DNA of 64,000 bases from Micavibrio_B sp964633355 (GTDB taxonomy: Bacteria; Pseudomonadota; Alphaproteobacteria; Micavibrionales; Micavibrionaceae). Location: assembly GCA_964633355.1 (NCBI GenBank), contig CAZWGO010000009.1, forward strand, positions 1 through 64,000, read 5' to 3'. Each line of letters begins with the position of its first letter. Position 1 is the first letter of the stretch. The notes beneath the pieces are model-generated. The model was not told the DNA's origin and did no database searches. It saw only the letters and a program-made list of their open reading frames with translations. The position numbers were made by a program, and so were the translations under genes. This document shows, one piece after another, positions 18,761 through 30,706 of the stretch.

Positions 18761-19025
18761 TGGCGTCCTTCTTCCTGTTAACAGGACAAGCAGCGCAATT
18801 GGTCCGGAAGCAGGTTGCCGCCAGTGACCTTAGTATTCACCAATAAAGACAATGTCACTTACCGTACTCTTCTTTTGAAGAAATGTCGCTTTTATTATGA
18901 CGTGATGACTATTGAATGGGATTTGTCAAACCGACTTGTAATAATCGACTGAAAAGTAGTTAAGCGAAATAACTCGCTATTTAAGCAAGGACATGGGACC
19001 TTTACTCACAGCATTGGAAATCGTT
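18761..19025. promoter_or_regulatory. Divergent intergenic region with 12-bp palindrome
   Basis: This gap separates the receiver gene (minus) from the next kinase gene (plus) and should hold both promoters. A perfect palindrome CCTGTTAACAGG sits at 18774-18785, 14 bases upstream of the receiver ATG. I saw no convincing sigma-70 or EcfG-type promoter by eye. Confidence 0.35.
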
Positions 19026-20141
19026 ATGAAACTTGCCACATTTATACATGAAAACACTGAAGGCATTTCCATTGAATGGGAAAAGTTTGCATCGACGCTT
19101 TTGCCTGAAGAAGATTTTACCAAATCCGCATTAAGGGATGGAATTAAAGGTATCCTAAAAGAGATAGCCTTTGATATGGACCAGCAACAAACCGCCCAGG
19201 AGCAGCAGGATAAATCAGAAGGTAGTGAGCAATCAGGTACCGGAGATAGTCCGGCGGAAACACATGCGCTTGCAAGAGTACGCATGGGTTTATCTTCTGC
19301 TCAGCTTATCTCTGAATTTCGTGCTTTAAGAGCTTCCGTTATAAGATTATGGCACGCGAAGAATAACGTTATCACTTCTGAAGATGTCTACGATATTACA
19401 CGCTTTAATGAAGCTATTGACCAGGCTTTGACCGAAGCCGAAGTCAGATATTCCAAAAAGGTTCAGGAAGGTCGCGAGCTCTTTCTTGGCATACTCGGCC
19501 ATGATCTGCGATCGCCTCTTAATGCCATATCGGGCTTTTCCCAGTTAATGCTTTCCGGCAATCTAAAACGCGGTAATATCAATTTTGCCGAACAAATTAT
19601 TGTGAGTGCAGGACGCATGTCCCATATGATCACAGATCTTATCGAGCTTACGAGAGTCCAGATTGGTGAAGGAATAAGCATTAAAAGAATGCCGACGGAT
19701 CTTGCAGAAACATGCAAAAATGTATTGGCGGAAATGAAAGCCATCTATCCTGACAGAGAACTTAATTTTGAAGGCGATGCGTGGCTGGAAGGCGATTGGG
19801 ACGAAGCCAGAATTTCACAACTTCTGGGTAACCTGGTAGGCAATGCTATCCAGCATGGAGACCCTGACCATCCCGTAAAACTGAAAGCAGAAAAAACAGA
19901 AACAGGTATAAAGTTTTTAATCCATAATCAGGGCACGACAATCCCTCTGGAAATTCTCCCTAATATATTTGAACGCTTTATTCAGGGAAAAGCAGGCAGC
20001 GAGATTACCACGCCATCCACAAGTTTAGGCTTAGGTCTCTATATCGCCAAAGAAATAGCAATCGCGCACGGTGGCACAATTTCTGCGCGTTCAACCGATG
20101 AAGAAGGTACCTGTTTCGAAGTTAATCTGCCAACTATTTAA
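19026..20141 (+). CDS. Cytoplasmic sensor histidine kinase with RsbRD-like N-terminus
   Basis: 371 residues from the ATG at 19026, which has GGAAA five bases upstream; an upstream ATG at 18993 gives 382 but has poorer spacing. The N-terminal 130 residues are helical (LATFIHENTEGISIEWEKFA) and resemble the RsbRD/RsbU_N-like sensor region. A Gln/Glu/Ser-rich linker interrupts it (about 52-75). HisKA follows with His159 (LGILGHDLRSPLNAISGF). The HATPase domain has an N box (NLVGNAIQHGDP) and a G2 box (GLGLYIAKEIA). No receiver gene is adjacent downstream; the divergent receiver at 18760 might serve it. Confidence 0.87.
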   Translation: MKLATFIHENTEGISIEWEKFASTLLPEEDFTKSALRDGIKGILKEIAFDMDQQQTAQEQQDKSEGSEQSGTGDSPAETHALARVRMGLSSAQLISEFRALRASVIRLWHAKNNVITSEDVYDITRFNEAIDQALTEAEVRYSKKVQEGRELFLGILGHDLRSPLNAISGFSQLMLSGNLKRGNINFAEQIIVSAGRMSHMITDLIELTRVQIGEGISIKRMPTDLAETCKNVLAEMKAIYPDRELNFEGDAWLEGDWDEARISQLLGNLVGNAIQHGDPDHPVKLKAEKTETGIKFLIHNQGTTIPLEILPNIFERFIQGKAGSEITTPSTSLGLGLYIAKEIAIAHGGTISARSTDEEGTCFEVNLPTI

Positions 20142-20163
20142 AACGGATAGGTAAATTAGTTGA

Positions 20164-22199
<2,036 letters not shown>

Positions 22200-22203
<4 letters not shown>

Positions 22204-24092
22204 TTTGCGGCTCCTGATTTTATATCTTCAAGTTTAACCTCGCGCGGCAGTGCAGGCTTCATCCAGATAGTGCTGTGACCAGGCAAATACCAGTTACGAA
22301 TGCTATCCGGATGGGCGGTACCGGTGCCGCCGTATTCAGGCGACTCGCTCGACCAGGCAACCTGCCATAATTTATTTTTCATCGGTGCCAGCAAAGGCTC
22401 GGGCGCGGGGCGCAAACTTAAATCGCGACCGAAATTTACCAGCAGCAACCTGTCTTCCTCTTCGCCGAAATAGCGCAAGACAAAAGCTTCGGGACCCAAA
22501 ACCGCCCCATCCAGGTGTTTTGCATTTCTGACTAGCTTGTCTTCCCGGCGCAGTTTTAGCAGGTCTTTATACATACGATAAATTTCCGGATTGGTTTCGC
22601 GTTCTTTTAAATTGAGTTTTGATCTTACGAAAGTTTGAGGGTTTCCCGGATCGGGCAAAAAGACCGACATTTCTTTTGTCATCAGGCTTGGAAACTGCGC
22701 CAGAAATTCGGCCCGGCCTTTGGCCACCATCTGCGCAAGCTCGCCTTCATGATCCGCGAAATAATAAAACGGGCGGGACGATGCAAATTCTTGCCCCTGA
22801 AACAACATCGGCGTTTGCGGCGATAAAAGGAGAAAAGCCGATATCGCCCTGTAGCGCGCGGAGCTTGCAATAGTCGATACCCTGTATCCGCGGCCTGAAT
22901 TGGCGATCTGATCATGGTTCTCGATAAAATGGACAAAACGGTGAGGCTTCGTACTAAGCGCCGGACTTCCGCGACGCGCTTCCTGCCACTCATATCGCTG
23001 ACCTTGATAGAGAAATCCGTATTTGGCAGCAGAGATAAATTCCTGAGGCGACCCTTTATAATCCGTGTAATAAGCCTCGCTGCGACCTGTCAAGGCCACG
23101 AGCGCCGTGTGGTGAAAATCGTCATTCCACATGGCCGTTACGCCATAGCCGTCCTGATCGAGGAATTTAGAATTCTGCGATTCATTTTCAGCAACAAAAT
23201 ATAGATGCCTTTGCGGAATTAATTCGCGGGCCCGCTGAATGATTTCCTGAACAATATAAACTTCGGAGGCGTCCTTGATATCTTGCGTGGCATCGAGACG
23301 AAGACCGTCAAAATGAAATTCTTCCATCCAGTACAAAGCATTTTGAATAAAGAATTCACGCACATGGACGGAATTTTCCCCGTCAAAATTCAATGCCTCA
23401 CCCCAGTCATTCTTGTATTTCGCGGAGAAATAATCATCGGCAAAGTCATGGAAATAATTCCCGCTCGGACCGATATGATTATAAACAACATCGAGTATGA
23501 CAGCCATTCCCAGTTCATGTGCATGATTGATGAAATATTTCAAATCGTCGACGCTGCCGTAAAGACGAGTTGGTGCGTATAAATTGACGCCATCATACCC
23601 CCATCCATAACGCCCGGCAAAATCCGCAATTGGCATCATTTCAATAGTGGTAACGCCTAAATTCTTTAATTCGGTTAATTCTCTGGCTGCTGCCCGCCAT
23701 GTACCCTCTTCGGTAAATGTGCCGATATGCATTTCATAGAGGACATGTTCGTCATCGGGAATTCCTTTCCAGTCCTGATCACGCCAGTTAAATGACGCTT
23801 GATCGATAATTTGCGAAGGTCCAAACGGTCCGAACGGTTGGTAAAACGAAGCCGGATCGGCATAAAGATTTTCATTGCCATCCAGTTTATATCGGTACAA
23901 TTTTTCGGCTTGTTCCGGAATGCTACCGTGATGATAACCGTCGTTATCTCGCGTTAGATTGTAAGAAGATATTTTTTTCCCGCTATCGTCTTCAAAAACG
24001 ACTGCAACTAATTCTCGCTTTGGCGCCCAAACGCAAAAATCGATATTCTCACCGGATAGTCTGGCTCCGTGTCTGATATTAGATATAGCCAT
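22200..24092 (-). CDS. treZ: Malto-oligosyltrehalose trehalohydrolase
   Basis: Releases trehalose from maltooligosyl trehalose made by TreY. 630 residues in the GH13 layout: an N-terminal carbohydrate-binding fold (about 1-100), then the barrel with MHIGTFTEEGTWRAA and DVVYNHIGPSGNY. The nucleophile is Asp267 (FDGLRLDAT), the acid is Glu302 (VAENES) and the third carboxylate is Asp394 (ENHDQ). The MHIGTFT and GRYGWGYDGVNLYAP patterns favour TreZ over GlgX or GlgB. TreY is not in the window. It precedes the debranching gene in one transcript. Confidence 0.9.
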
Positions 24093-24298
24093 GACAATTT
24101 AAATTCATTCTTTGAAAGAGAATGACCCAACAAACTGGCTGGCTTATAGTTCCTATGAATATGAAAACGATACCGAGATCCAGTATTTTCCTTAAAAAGT
24201 CTGCTAAATTGAAGCAAAAAACAGGTGAAGCTTAACCAGCTTCATGTATACTCATAAAGTATCAACCGCTTCAAAAGCCGCACCCTGTATTCACATAA

Positions 24299-25054
24299 AT
24301 GAAATCACCGTTTTTATCGACGCATTTATCGACCGGTCTTAAATTTTTCGCTTTTGCCGCGCTTGTCTCTTTGGCCTCCGCAAATGCGCATGCCGAGAGC
24401 GGCAGCCTAGCCAAATACAAGACCCAGCTCGAAGCCGCCGCGGCCAGCGCCAAGCCTGTACCTGTCAAACAGGAAAACATCACAGCTTCCCCTTCCGTGC
24501 CGCTCAAAAACATCGATGCGATAGATGCCAGCGAGCTGGGTGAGATGGAAGAGCTGGACGAATTGCCGCCGGTTGCCGAAGATTCTCCCGAGATAGAGCC
24601 GCTGCGCGTTTCGCTCGACAAGCCGGAGATCGTCCGTCTCGACCGCGATGCCGTCAATGTCATCGTCGGCAGCAATGAAAACCTGCGCGTTGTACCCGAC
24701 ACCAACCGCAATCTGGTGCTGATCGCCAAAAAACCCGGCTCCACCTATTTCCGTGCCCTTGATGCCGATGGAAAAGTCATAATGCAGCGCCATGTCATTA
24801 TCGGATCGCCTAGCAAGAATTATATCCGCATTCGCCGCGCCTGTGCCAACGGAGCGCAGGGATGTAAGCAATACAGCGTTTACTATTGCCCGGACATGTG
24901 CCATGAAGTGAACGTGGTGCAGGATGCATCCGGTCCAGCCTCTTCCATTCCGGAAGAGACCCCGTCAGGACCTTCCAATAGCGGCGCCAATGCGCAGCTC
25001 AATGAAGACCTCATGGAAACGCCAAGGACCGAAGAGCCTCCACCAGGCGAATAA
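24299..25054 (+). CDS. Secreted protein with pilus-secretin N-terminal domain
   Basis: 251 residues: signal peptide (about 5-31), an acidic low-complexity stretch (DASELGEMEELDELPP), then a domain (about 105-165, LDKPEIVRLDRDAVNVIVG...LVLIAKKPGSTYFRALD). This matches the T2SS/T3SS pilus N-terminal domain that also opens CpaC in this window. After it comes a four-cysteine patch (CANGAQGCKQYSVYYCPDMC) likely to form disulfides, and a Pro/Glu-rich tail. It may dock on the secretin or Tad apparatus in the periplasm. It lies 40 bases before tadD, same strand. Confidence 0.7.
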   Translation: MKSPFLSTHLSTGLKFFAFAALVSLASANAHAESGSLAKYKTQLEAAAASAKPVPVKQENITASPSVPLKNIDAIDASELGEMEELDELPPVAEDSPEIEPLRVSLDKPEIVRLDRDAVNVIVGSNENLRVVPDTNRNLVLIAKKPGSTYFRALDADGKVIMQRHVIIGSPSKNYIRIRRACANGAQGCKQYSVYYCPDMCHEVNVVQDASGPASSIPEETPSGPSNSGANAQLNEDLMETPRTEEPPPGE

Positions 25055-25094
25055 ACTGGCGATAAGAAAAATTAAAACACGGAGCTTTCTTCCT

Positions 25095-25841
25095 ATGATT
25101 ACCCGCACGTTGAAAATCTCAACTGTTGTTCTGGCTTCTGCCCTTTTGCTGACATCCTGTGCCGGCTCGCCAGAACCGGTTTCAAAAAAACCCGTCACCA
25201 CGCTTTCGTCGAAAGGCGCAAGCAAGCCGGAACTCTTCGGAGACCGCCGCGAGAATCTGAACTTCACCGCCGGACTTTACAAACGTAATCCGAAGGACGA
25301 ATTTGCCGCCGGACGCTATGCGAAAGCTTTGCGTGAATCCGGAGACCTTAAAAAAGCGGAAACAATTTTAACGCCTTTCCTGAAAGGCAAATCACCGGCC
25401 ACCTTAACCTTCACGGAAATGGGCGCCCTCGAACTTGAAACCGGCGATTTCAAATCGGCGGAATCCTATGCCCGTAAAGCAATCAAAGCCGATGATGGCA
25501 ATTACCGCGCATGGCATGTTCTCGGTATTTCATTGGATGCACAGCAGAAACATCCGGAAGCGGAAACAGCGTTTCGCAAGGCGCTTGAACTCTGGAAGGG
25601 AGACTCCATCCCTGTCATGAACAATCTTGCTTTGAACTTGGCTGCGCAAGGTTATACCGACAAAGCGCTGAACCTGCTTTATTCAGCGAAGGAAAAAGAT
25701 CCGACACGCGTCGAGATCGAGCGTAACATCCGCATTATCCGCACGTTGAACGAGCCGTCTGCTTATTCTGTCGATGCGCGTGGTGAAGCTGCCAGAAAAG
25801 CGACCCTCGCTGCTGAAGCGCAAAAGAAGAAAGCGCCTTAA
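25095..25841 (+). CDS. tadD: Tad pilus TPR lipoprotein
   Basis: 248 residues from the ATG at 25095 (GGAG ten bases upstream); the open frame extends further upstream into the preceding gene and is ignored. The lipobox ends at Cys22 (LLLTSC). Tetratricopeptide-like repeats follow: ARYAKALRESGDLKKAETIL, MGALELETGDFKSAESYARK, AWHVLGISLDAQQKHPEAE, NNLALNLAAQGYTDKALNLL. TadD-type lipoproteins help assemble the outer-membrane secretin of Flp pili. It is convergent with tadC, leaving six bases between stops. Confidence 0.83.
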   Translation: MITRTLKISTVVLASALLLTSCAGSPEPVSKKPVTTLSSKGASKPELFGDRRENLNFTAGLYKRNPKDEFAAGRYAKALRESGDLKKAETILTPFLKGKSPATLTFTEMGALELETGDFKSAESYARKAIKADDGNYRAWHVLGISLDAQQKHPEAETAFRKALELWKGDSIPVMNNLALNLAAQGYTDKALNLLYSAKEKDPTRVEIERNIRIIRTLNEPSAYSVDARGEAARKATLAAEAQKKKAP

Positions 25842-25847
25842 GTTCTA

Positions 25848-26822
25848 TTATTCCATTACACCGGCATCGCCAGCGGAAAGAAACGCTGGCGTCAGGATAA
25901 CGATAAAAAGCGCCGGCAGGAAAAACAGGATCATCGGAACGGTTAGTTTAGGCGGCAGCGATGCCGCCTTTTGTTCGGCGGTTGCCATGCGCATCTCACG
26001 CAATTCTTCTGAAATCACACGCATCGCGCCAGAGACCGACGTACCGTATTGCTCGGCCTGAAGCATCGCTGTTGTAAATGATTTTGCTGCGCCGGAACCA
26101 ACACGCCGCGCGAAATCCTGCAGCGCCGCCCGCCTGTCATTGAGCATACCCATCTCGGCGCTCAAGATGCCAAGCTCTTCTGCCAGTGTCGGGGAGTGAT
26201 CGGCAATCTCATCTGCCACGCGGTTGATCGTTTGCTCGAGACCGATACCGCCCTGCACGCAAATCAGCATCATGTCGAGCGCATCGGGAAACGTTATATT
26301 AATTTCTGCCTGACGCTTCTGGGTATAGTTTTTCAGTAAAAGCTTGGGCAGGAAAAATCCCGCCAGACCCAAAAATGAAACCCCCATCATGATTTGCGCC
26401 GGGGTGAATTCTTTCTGTCCCTTGGCCATGACGATAAAAGAAAACAGCATGAGCACTACAGGAAGCACGGCCCGGGCGATCAAATATTTAAAAGGCGCTT
26501 TCGGGTCGCGCAGACCTGCCTGCAACATCTGGTCACGAATTTTCTCACCCATCTCGCCGAACATATTCTGCACTTTATAATAAAGCGTCAGGGATTCTCG
26601 TGCCGATACATTTTTGGAAATGACCGTTGTTTTTTTGCCAAGGGAATCCTTTGTCTGATCGAAAAGAACTTTTTTTCTTTTCTCGATAACGTTCAGATAA
26701 CGCTCTTTCTTTTCGGTCCGATTAAGGAACGGCAGAGCCACAGCCATAAAGGACAACATCGCAAAGAGAGAACTGACGATGATGATAATGGACTGATCGA
26801 CTTCTTCGGTAAAAAAAATCAT
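25848..26822 (-). CDS. tadC: Tad pilus inner-membrane platform protein TadC
   Basis: 324 residues with a T2SSF-type domain. There is an N-terminal membrane helix (about 11-31), a paired segment near 110-155, the conserved cytoplasmic region FPDALDMMLICVQGGIGLEQTI, and a C-terminal helix (LPALFIVILTPAFLS). With TadB it forms the platform on which the TadA ATPase drives Flp pilin assembly. It is the last gene of the minus-strand run, three bases after tadB. Confidence 0.9.
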   Translation of the reverse strand: MIFFTEEVDQSIIIIVSSLFAMLSFMAVALPFLNRTEKKERYLNVIEKRKKVLFDQTKDSLGKKTTVISKNVSARESLTLYYKVQNMFGEMGEKIRDQMLQAGLRDPKAPFKYLIARAVLPVVLMLFSFIVMAKGQKEFTPAQIMMGVSFLGLAGFFLPKLLLKNYTQKRQAEINITFPDALDMMLICVQGGIGLEQTINRVADEIADHSPTLAEELGILSAEMGMLNDRRAALQDFARRVGSGAAKSFTTAMLQAEQYGTSVSGAMRVISEELREMRMATAEQKAASLPPKLTVPMILFFLPALFIVILTPAFLSAGDAGVME

Positions 26823-26825
26823 GTT

Positions 26826-27797
26826 TTAAATCCTGAAATTAATCATCTGGCGCATAATGAGAATTCCCATCCCCATCCAGCAGAGCGCTCCGCCGAGGAA
26901 ATACTTTCCTTTAAGCGTATTAAACAAAGGAAACATATATTCAGGATTAACCGCATAAAGACCACCGCAAACGATAATCGGCAAAGAACCGATAATCATC
27001 GCCGAGGCTTTGGCTTCGGCAGAGAGCGCCTGAATTTTTCGCTTTAACCTGAAACGCGCCCGGATGACTTTCGCCAAATTGAGCAAAACTTCTGATAGGC
27101 TGGAACCCGTTTGTTGCTGGATGGAAATACCGGTGGCAAACATTTGCATTTCTGTCAGCGGCATGCGTTCGGCTGCTTTAATGCAGGCTTCGGCCAGCGG
27201 AATACCGATTTTTTGTTGTTCGTATATTTTGAGCATTTCCTCGCCGACAGGACCACTATATTCGCGGCTCATCATGGCGATCGCTTCGGCAACCGGCATA
27301 CCGGCTTTTAAAAGACGCACCATGGATTCGAGCGCGTCGGAGAAATCATTCAAAAATTTCTTTTGGCGGCGGCTAATTTTCATTTTGAGAACAAGACGCG
27401 GAAATCCGGCAAATCCAATCACGGCAACAAGAATAATAACAACCAGAGGCTGGGTGGCCATCATGGCAAGGCTGGTAAACATGACACCGGAAATCACAGA
27501 CAAAAACCAGAATTTCGACACCGGCGTTTCATAAAGCCCTGCCCTGTTTAATTGATCGCGAATACCGTTTGATTTCTTATGCTGTTTGCCTTGCTGTTGC
27601 AGTTTTTTGGCAAGATCTGCACGGCGGCGGTCTTTGCCATCTCGCTCTGATTCCGGCAATGCATGTGATTGTCCGGCAATAACAGCAAACATGCGTTTTT
27701 GCTGTTCACGCTTGGTATTCGACAAGAGATAAAACATCATGCCGACGGCTATAAGGATAGCAAGAACCGCAAGAAATATGATCATGCCGGTGGACAT
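26826..27797 (-). CDS. tadB: Tad pilus inner-membrane platform protein TadB
   Basis: 323 residues. An N-terminal helix (about 5-25) is followed by a basic/Gln-rich cytoplasmic stretch. Further hydrophobic segments and the T2SSF-type core follow (FLNDFSDALESMVRLLKAG, then LTEMQMFATGISIQQQTGSS). It ends in two membrane helices. The start shares one base with the stop of tadA (TGATG-like), so tadA, tadB and tadC are translated together. Confidence 0.9.
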   Translation of the reverse strand: MSTGMIIFLAVLAILIAVGMMFYLLSNTKREQQKRMFAVIAGQSHALPESERDGKDRRRADLAKKLQQQGKQHKKSNGIRDQLNRAGLYETPVSKFWFLSVISGVMFTSLAMMATQPLVVIILVAVIGFAGFPRLVLKMKISRRQKKFLNDFSDALESMVRLLKAGMPVAEAIAMMSREYSGPVGEEMLKIYEQQKIGIPLAEACIKAAERMPLTEMQMFATGISIQQQTGSSLSEVLLNLAKVIRARFRLKRKIQALSAEAKASAMIIGSLPIIVCGGLYAVNPEYMFPLFNTLKGKYFLGGALCWMGMGILIMRQMINFRI

Positions 27798-29296
27798 CAG
27801 CCGTACGCCTCTTCCATCGCATCAAGCACATATTTCTCGACACCGAAAGCGCGTGCCTGTTCATAGAATTTAGGACGTAAACCTGTCGAGCGCTGATTGG
27901 TGATCAGTTTCCCGTTTTCGTCTTCGCCGACGATATCGAGGACGAATAAATCCTGCATGGTGACGACCTCGCCTTCCATACCGGTGATTTCTGAAATATG
28001 CGTCACTTTACGCGAACCGTCGCGCAGACGCTGAACCTGAATGATAACACTAATCGCCGACGCGATCTGTTCGCGCACCGCAATTGTCGGGATATTTAAA
28101 TTCCCCATTGCAATCATATTTTCCATCCTAGAGATGGCTTCGCGCGGGTTGTTGGCGTGAACCGTTCCCATGGAACCGTCATGGCCCGTATTCATGGCGG
28201 AAAGTAAATCGAAAGCTTCAGGCCCGCGCACCTCACCGACAATGATACGCTCGGGGCGCATACGAAGGCAGTTTTTAACGAGGTCACGCATTGTGACTTC
28301 GCCAACGCCTTCTAAATTCGCAGGGCGTGTTTCAAGACGCACGACATGCGGCTGTTGCAATTGAAGTTCGCAAGCATCTTCGCAAGTGATCACGCGCTCG
28401 CCATGTTCGATGTAGCGTGTCAGACAGTTGAGCATCGTCGTTTTACCAGACCCCGTACCGCCGGAGACCAGAACGTTCACTCGCGAGCGGCCAATGGCCA
28501 TGATCAGTTTCGCACAGGATGGTGTTGCTGCTCCGAACTCTACCAGTTTCTCAAGGGTCAGTTTATCCTTGGAGAATTTACGAATAGTCATGCACGCGCC
28601 ATCAACGGCGAGCGGCGGGATAATCACGTTGACACGAGAGCCGTCCGGCAAACGCGCATCACAAATCGGCGAAGCTTCATCGACGCGACGACCGATCGCC
28701 CCGACGATACGCTGACAAATCGTAACCAGATGCTGGTTGTCGCGGAATTTGATATCGGTGCGCTGAATTTTTCCCTTACGCTCGACATAAACCGTATCCG
28801 GCCCGTTGATCATGATATCGGCGATGCCATCTTCTTCGAGAAGCGCTTCGAGCGGCCCGTACCCCAGCATATCGTCCGAGCATTCCTTGCCGATCTGCGC
28901 CAATTCGTTTGGTGTTAAATCGAGATTGCGAAAGCGGGCAATTTCTTCGACGGCAGTGGCGACTTCTTCCCGCGCCGCCTTGCCATCCATGCGGGCGAGC
29001 GCTTTCAAATCGATACCGTCGCGCAAATCGGCCCAGATGCGATTACGCGCGCGCTGCAGGCGCAGCTGCGTCATCGAATCCGTATCGGATATCGGCGCAC
29101 TCTCTGAAATTTGCGGCGAGCTGAATATATCGGCTTCCAGTTTGATCTTCGGTTGTACTTCCGCCTGTTTTTTCGTTTCGGTATTAAAGCTTTGAATGCC
29201 GGGCGCAGCAGGAGCCGGCGCAGCTTCAGGCTGACTGACCACCGCTGCAGGTGGAGTCATCACGCTCGTATCGCCGCCTTTTTTGCCAAATCCCAT
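27797..29296 (-). CDS. tadA: Tad pilus assembly ATPase
   Basis: 499 residues; also called CpaF. The N-terminal 100 residues are Pro/Ala-rich and variable. The secretion ATPase core has Walker A GGTGSGKTTMLN, an Asp-box (ITCEDACELQL), Walker B (RIIVGEVRG) and a His box (GHDGSMGTVHANNPREA). It powers pilus assembly at the cytoplasmic face of the inner membrane. It is immediately followed by tadB and tadC and lies two bases after cpaE. Confidence 0.95.
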   Translation of the reverse strand: MGFGKKGGDTSVMTPPAAVVSQPEAAPAPAAPGIQSFNTETKKQAEVQPKIKLEADIFSSPQISESAPISDTDSMTQLRLQRARNRIWADLRDGIDLKALARMDGKAAREEVATAVEEIARFRNLDLTPNELAQIGKECSDDMLGYGPLEALLEEDGIADIMINGPDTVYVERKGKIQRTDIKFRDNQHLVTICQRIVGAIGRRVDEASPICDARLPDGSRVNVIIPPLAVDGACMTIRKFSKDKLTLEKLVEFGAATPSCAKLIMAIGRSRVNVLVSGGTGSGKTTMLNCLTRYIEHGERVITCEDACELQLQQPHVVRLETRPANLEGVGEVTMRDLVKNCLRMRPERIIVGEVRGPEAFDLLSAMNTGHDGSMGTVHANNPREAISRMENMIAMGNLNIPTIAVREQIASAISVIIQVQRLRDGSRKVTHISEITGMEGEVVTMQDLFVLDIVGEDENGKLITNQRSTGLRPKFYEQARAFGVEKYVLDAMEEAYG

Positions 29297-29298
29297 TT

Positions 29299-30546
29299 CT
29301 AGCCTTTTTTACCTGTCAATTTCGAAAGGAAATTGCCAACCGCAGACTTCTCCGTCACCTTTTCTTCGGCGCCTTGTTTTGCCTTTAATAAAGATCGCGT
29401 AAATTCTGTCAGCGCCGTGAAAATAGCCTCACCGCCTTTGACATCTTCAATGGATTTTCCTTGCGCTTCGGCAACGCCGAATACTTTTTCGTCATAAGGG
29501 ATCGAAAGGCGCGCTTTACGATCCATGACTTTTTCTATATCGCTTTTTGCGACTTCGCTTCCTGCGGCCTGACCGATTTTATTCAGCACCAGCGAAATAT
29601 GCTCGCCGCTATCGCCTCTTAGATTTTTAATTTCGTGAATTAAACTTCTGGCCGCACGCAAGGATGATAGTGAAGGTGTTGAGACGACACAGATTTCATG
29701 CGCTTTCGTCATCACCATTTTCTTGATCGAAGCGGACGCGCCGGATAAATCGATCACGACGACCGGATAGGTTATCATCAGGCGATTGATGATCGTCTCA
29801 TAAGCTTCGGCGGATATGGTTTCATCGAGCATGCTGTCAGAACCCGTTGCCAAAACTGAAAGCTTCTGCTTTGGCGAATAGATCATACGCTTAAATGCGC
29901 CTTCATCGGTAGATATGGACAAACGCGCCATTTCAGCAAGGCTTGTCATCGGCTCCGTGCCAAGCGCCACGGCCAGATAAGACCAGCCGCCAGCCGCATC
30001 GAGAATAATCGTTTTTTCATCGAATTTACCGGATATGACGCGTGCCATTTCTTCCGCGATCACGGATGTGCCGACACCGCCCTTGGCACCGACCAGCGCA
30101 ACCAATTTGCTTTCCGACGCACCGAATTTTTCGATAAGGGTTTTTGAAATGACCTGCGCCAGAACATCTTTCGTGATCGGGCGGACCAAATAATCGCTAA
30201 CGCCCATATCGATCAGCTTACGATAAAGATAAACATCATTGACCGGACCTATTACGACAGCCGATGTATTTTCAGAGCAATTACCCGCCAGCGTGCCGAG
30301 ACGATCCGTAAAGCCGTCTTCGATTGTCGAGGTTTCGACAATGACTAGCTCCGGCGACGGTGTGGCTTGATAAAACGGGATCGCGGTTTCAATCGATCCG
30401 TCATGAACTTCAAATGTCACGCGGGCAAAACGCCAGTCAGCGGCCAGCGCCTTTGCCGCCTCTCGAATATCCGCATCACCGACATGCAGCGCTACTTTCG
30501 CAGCTGGCAATAGCACGGCACCTGAACTGCCTGTGTCCATACTCAT
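29299..30546 (-). CDS. cpaE: Tad pilus localisation ATPase CpaE/TadZ
   Basis: 415 residues. The N-terminal half is an atypical receiver-like domain (about 15-140, ending DYLVRPITKDVLAQV). The C-terminal half is a ParA/MinD-like ATPase with the deviant P-loop AKGGVGTSVIAEEMAR (about 154-169) and VVIDLSGA. In Caulobacter and Aggregatibacter this protein places the Tad machine at the cell pole. It is separated from cpaD by about 160 bases of AT-rich DNA that may hold a promoter. Confidence 0.9.
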   Translation of the reverse strand: MSMDTGSSGAVLLPAAKVALHVGDADIREAAKALAADWRFARVTFEVHDGSIETAIPFYQATPSPELVIVETSTIEDGFTDRLGTLAGNCSENTSAVVIGPVNDVYLYRKLIDMGVSDYLVRPITKDVLAQVISKTLIEKFGASESKLVALVGAKGGVGTSVIAEEMARVISGKFDEKTIILDAAGGWSYLAVALGTEPMTSLAEMARLSISTDEGAFKRMIYSPKQKLSVLATGSDSMLDETISAEAYETIINRLMITYPVVVIDLSGASASIKKMVMTKAHEICVVSTPSLSSLRAARSLIHEIKNLRGDSGEHISLVLNKIGQAAGSEVAKSDIEKVMDRKARLSIPYDEKVFGVAEAQGKSIEDVKGGEAIFTALTEFTRSLLKAKQGAEEKVTEKSAVGNFLSKLTGKKG

Positions 30547-30706
30547 GTTCTTAATTCCTGATACCTTTGATTTAGTAGTCTTTTTATAAGTTTTTCAGCT
30601 TTATTATAAGCCGAGACTATAAATCAGAAGTTAATAATGTTCGCTTGTGAGCAGATTGCTTCAAGCTGAAAACATTACCAATTCGTAAAGAGATTAAACG
30701 AAGCGA

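Noticed and set aside
24407..24904. A 165-residue minus-strand open frame
   Set aside because: Shadow of the secretin-domain protein gene, which has a signal peptide and a recognisable domain.
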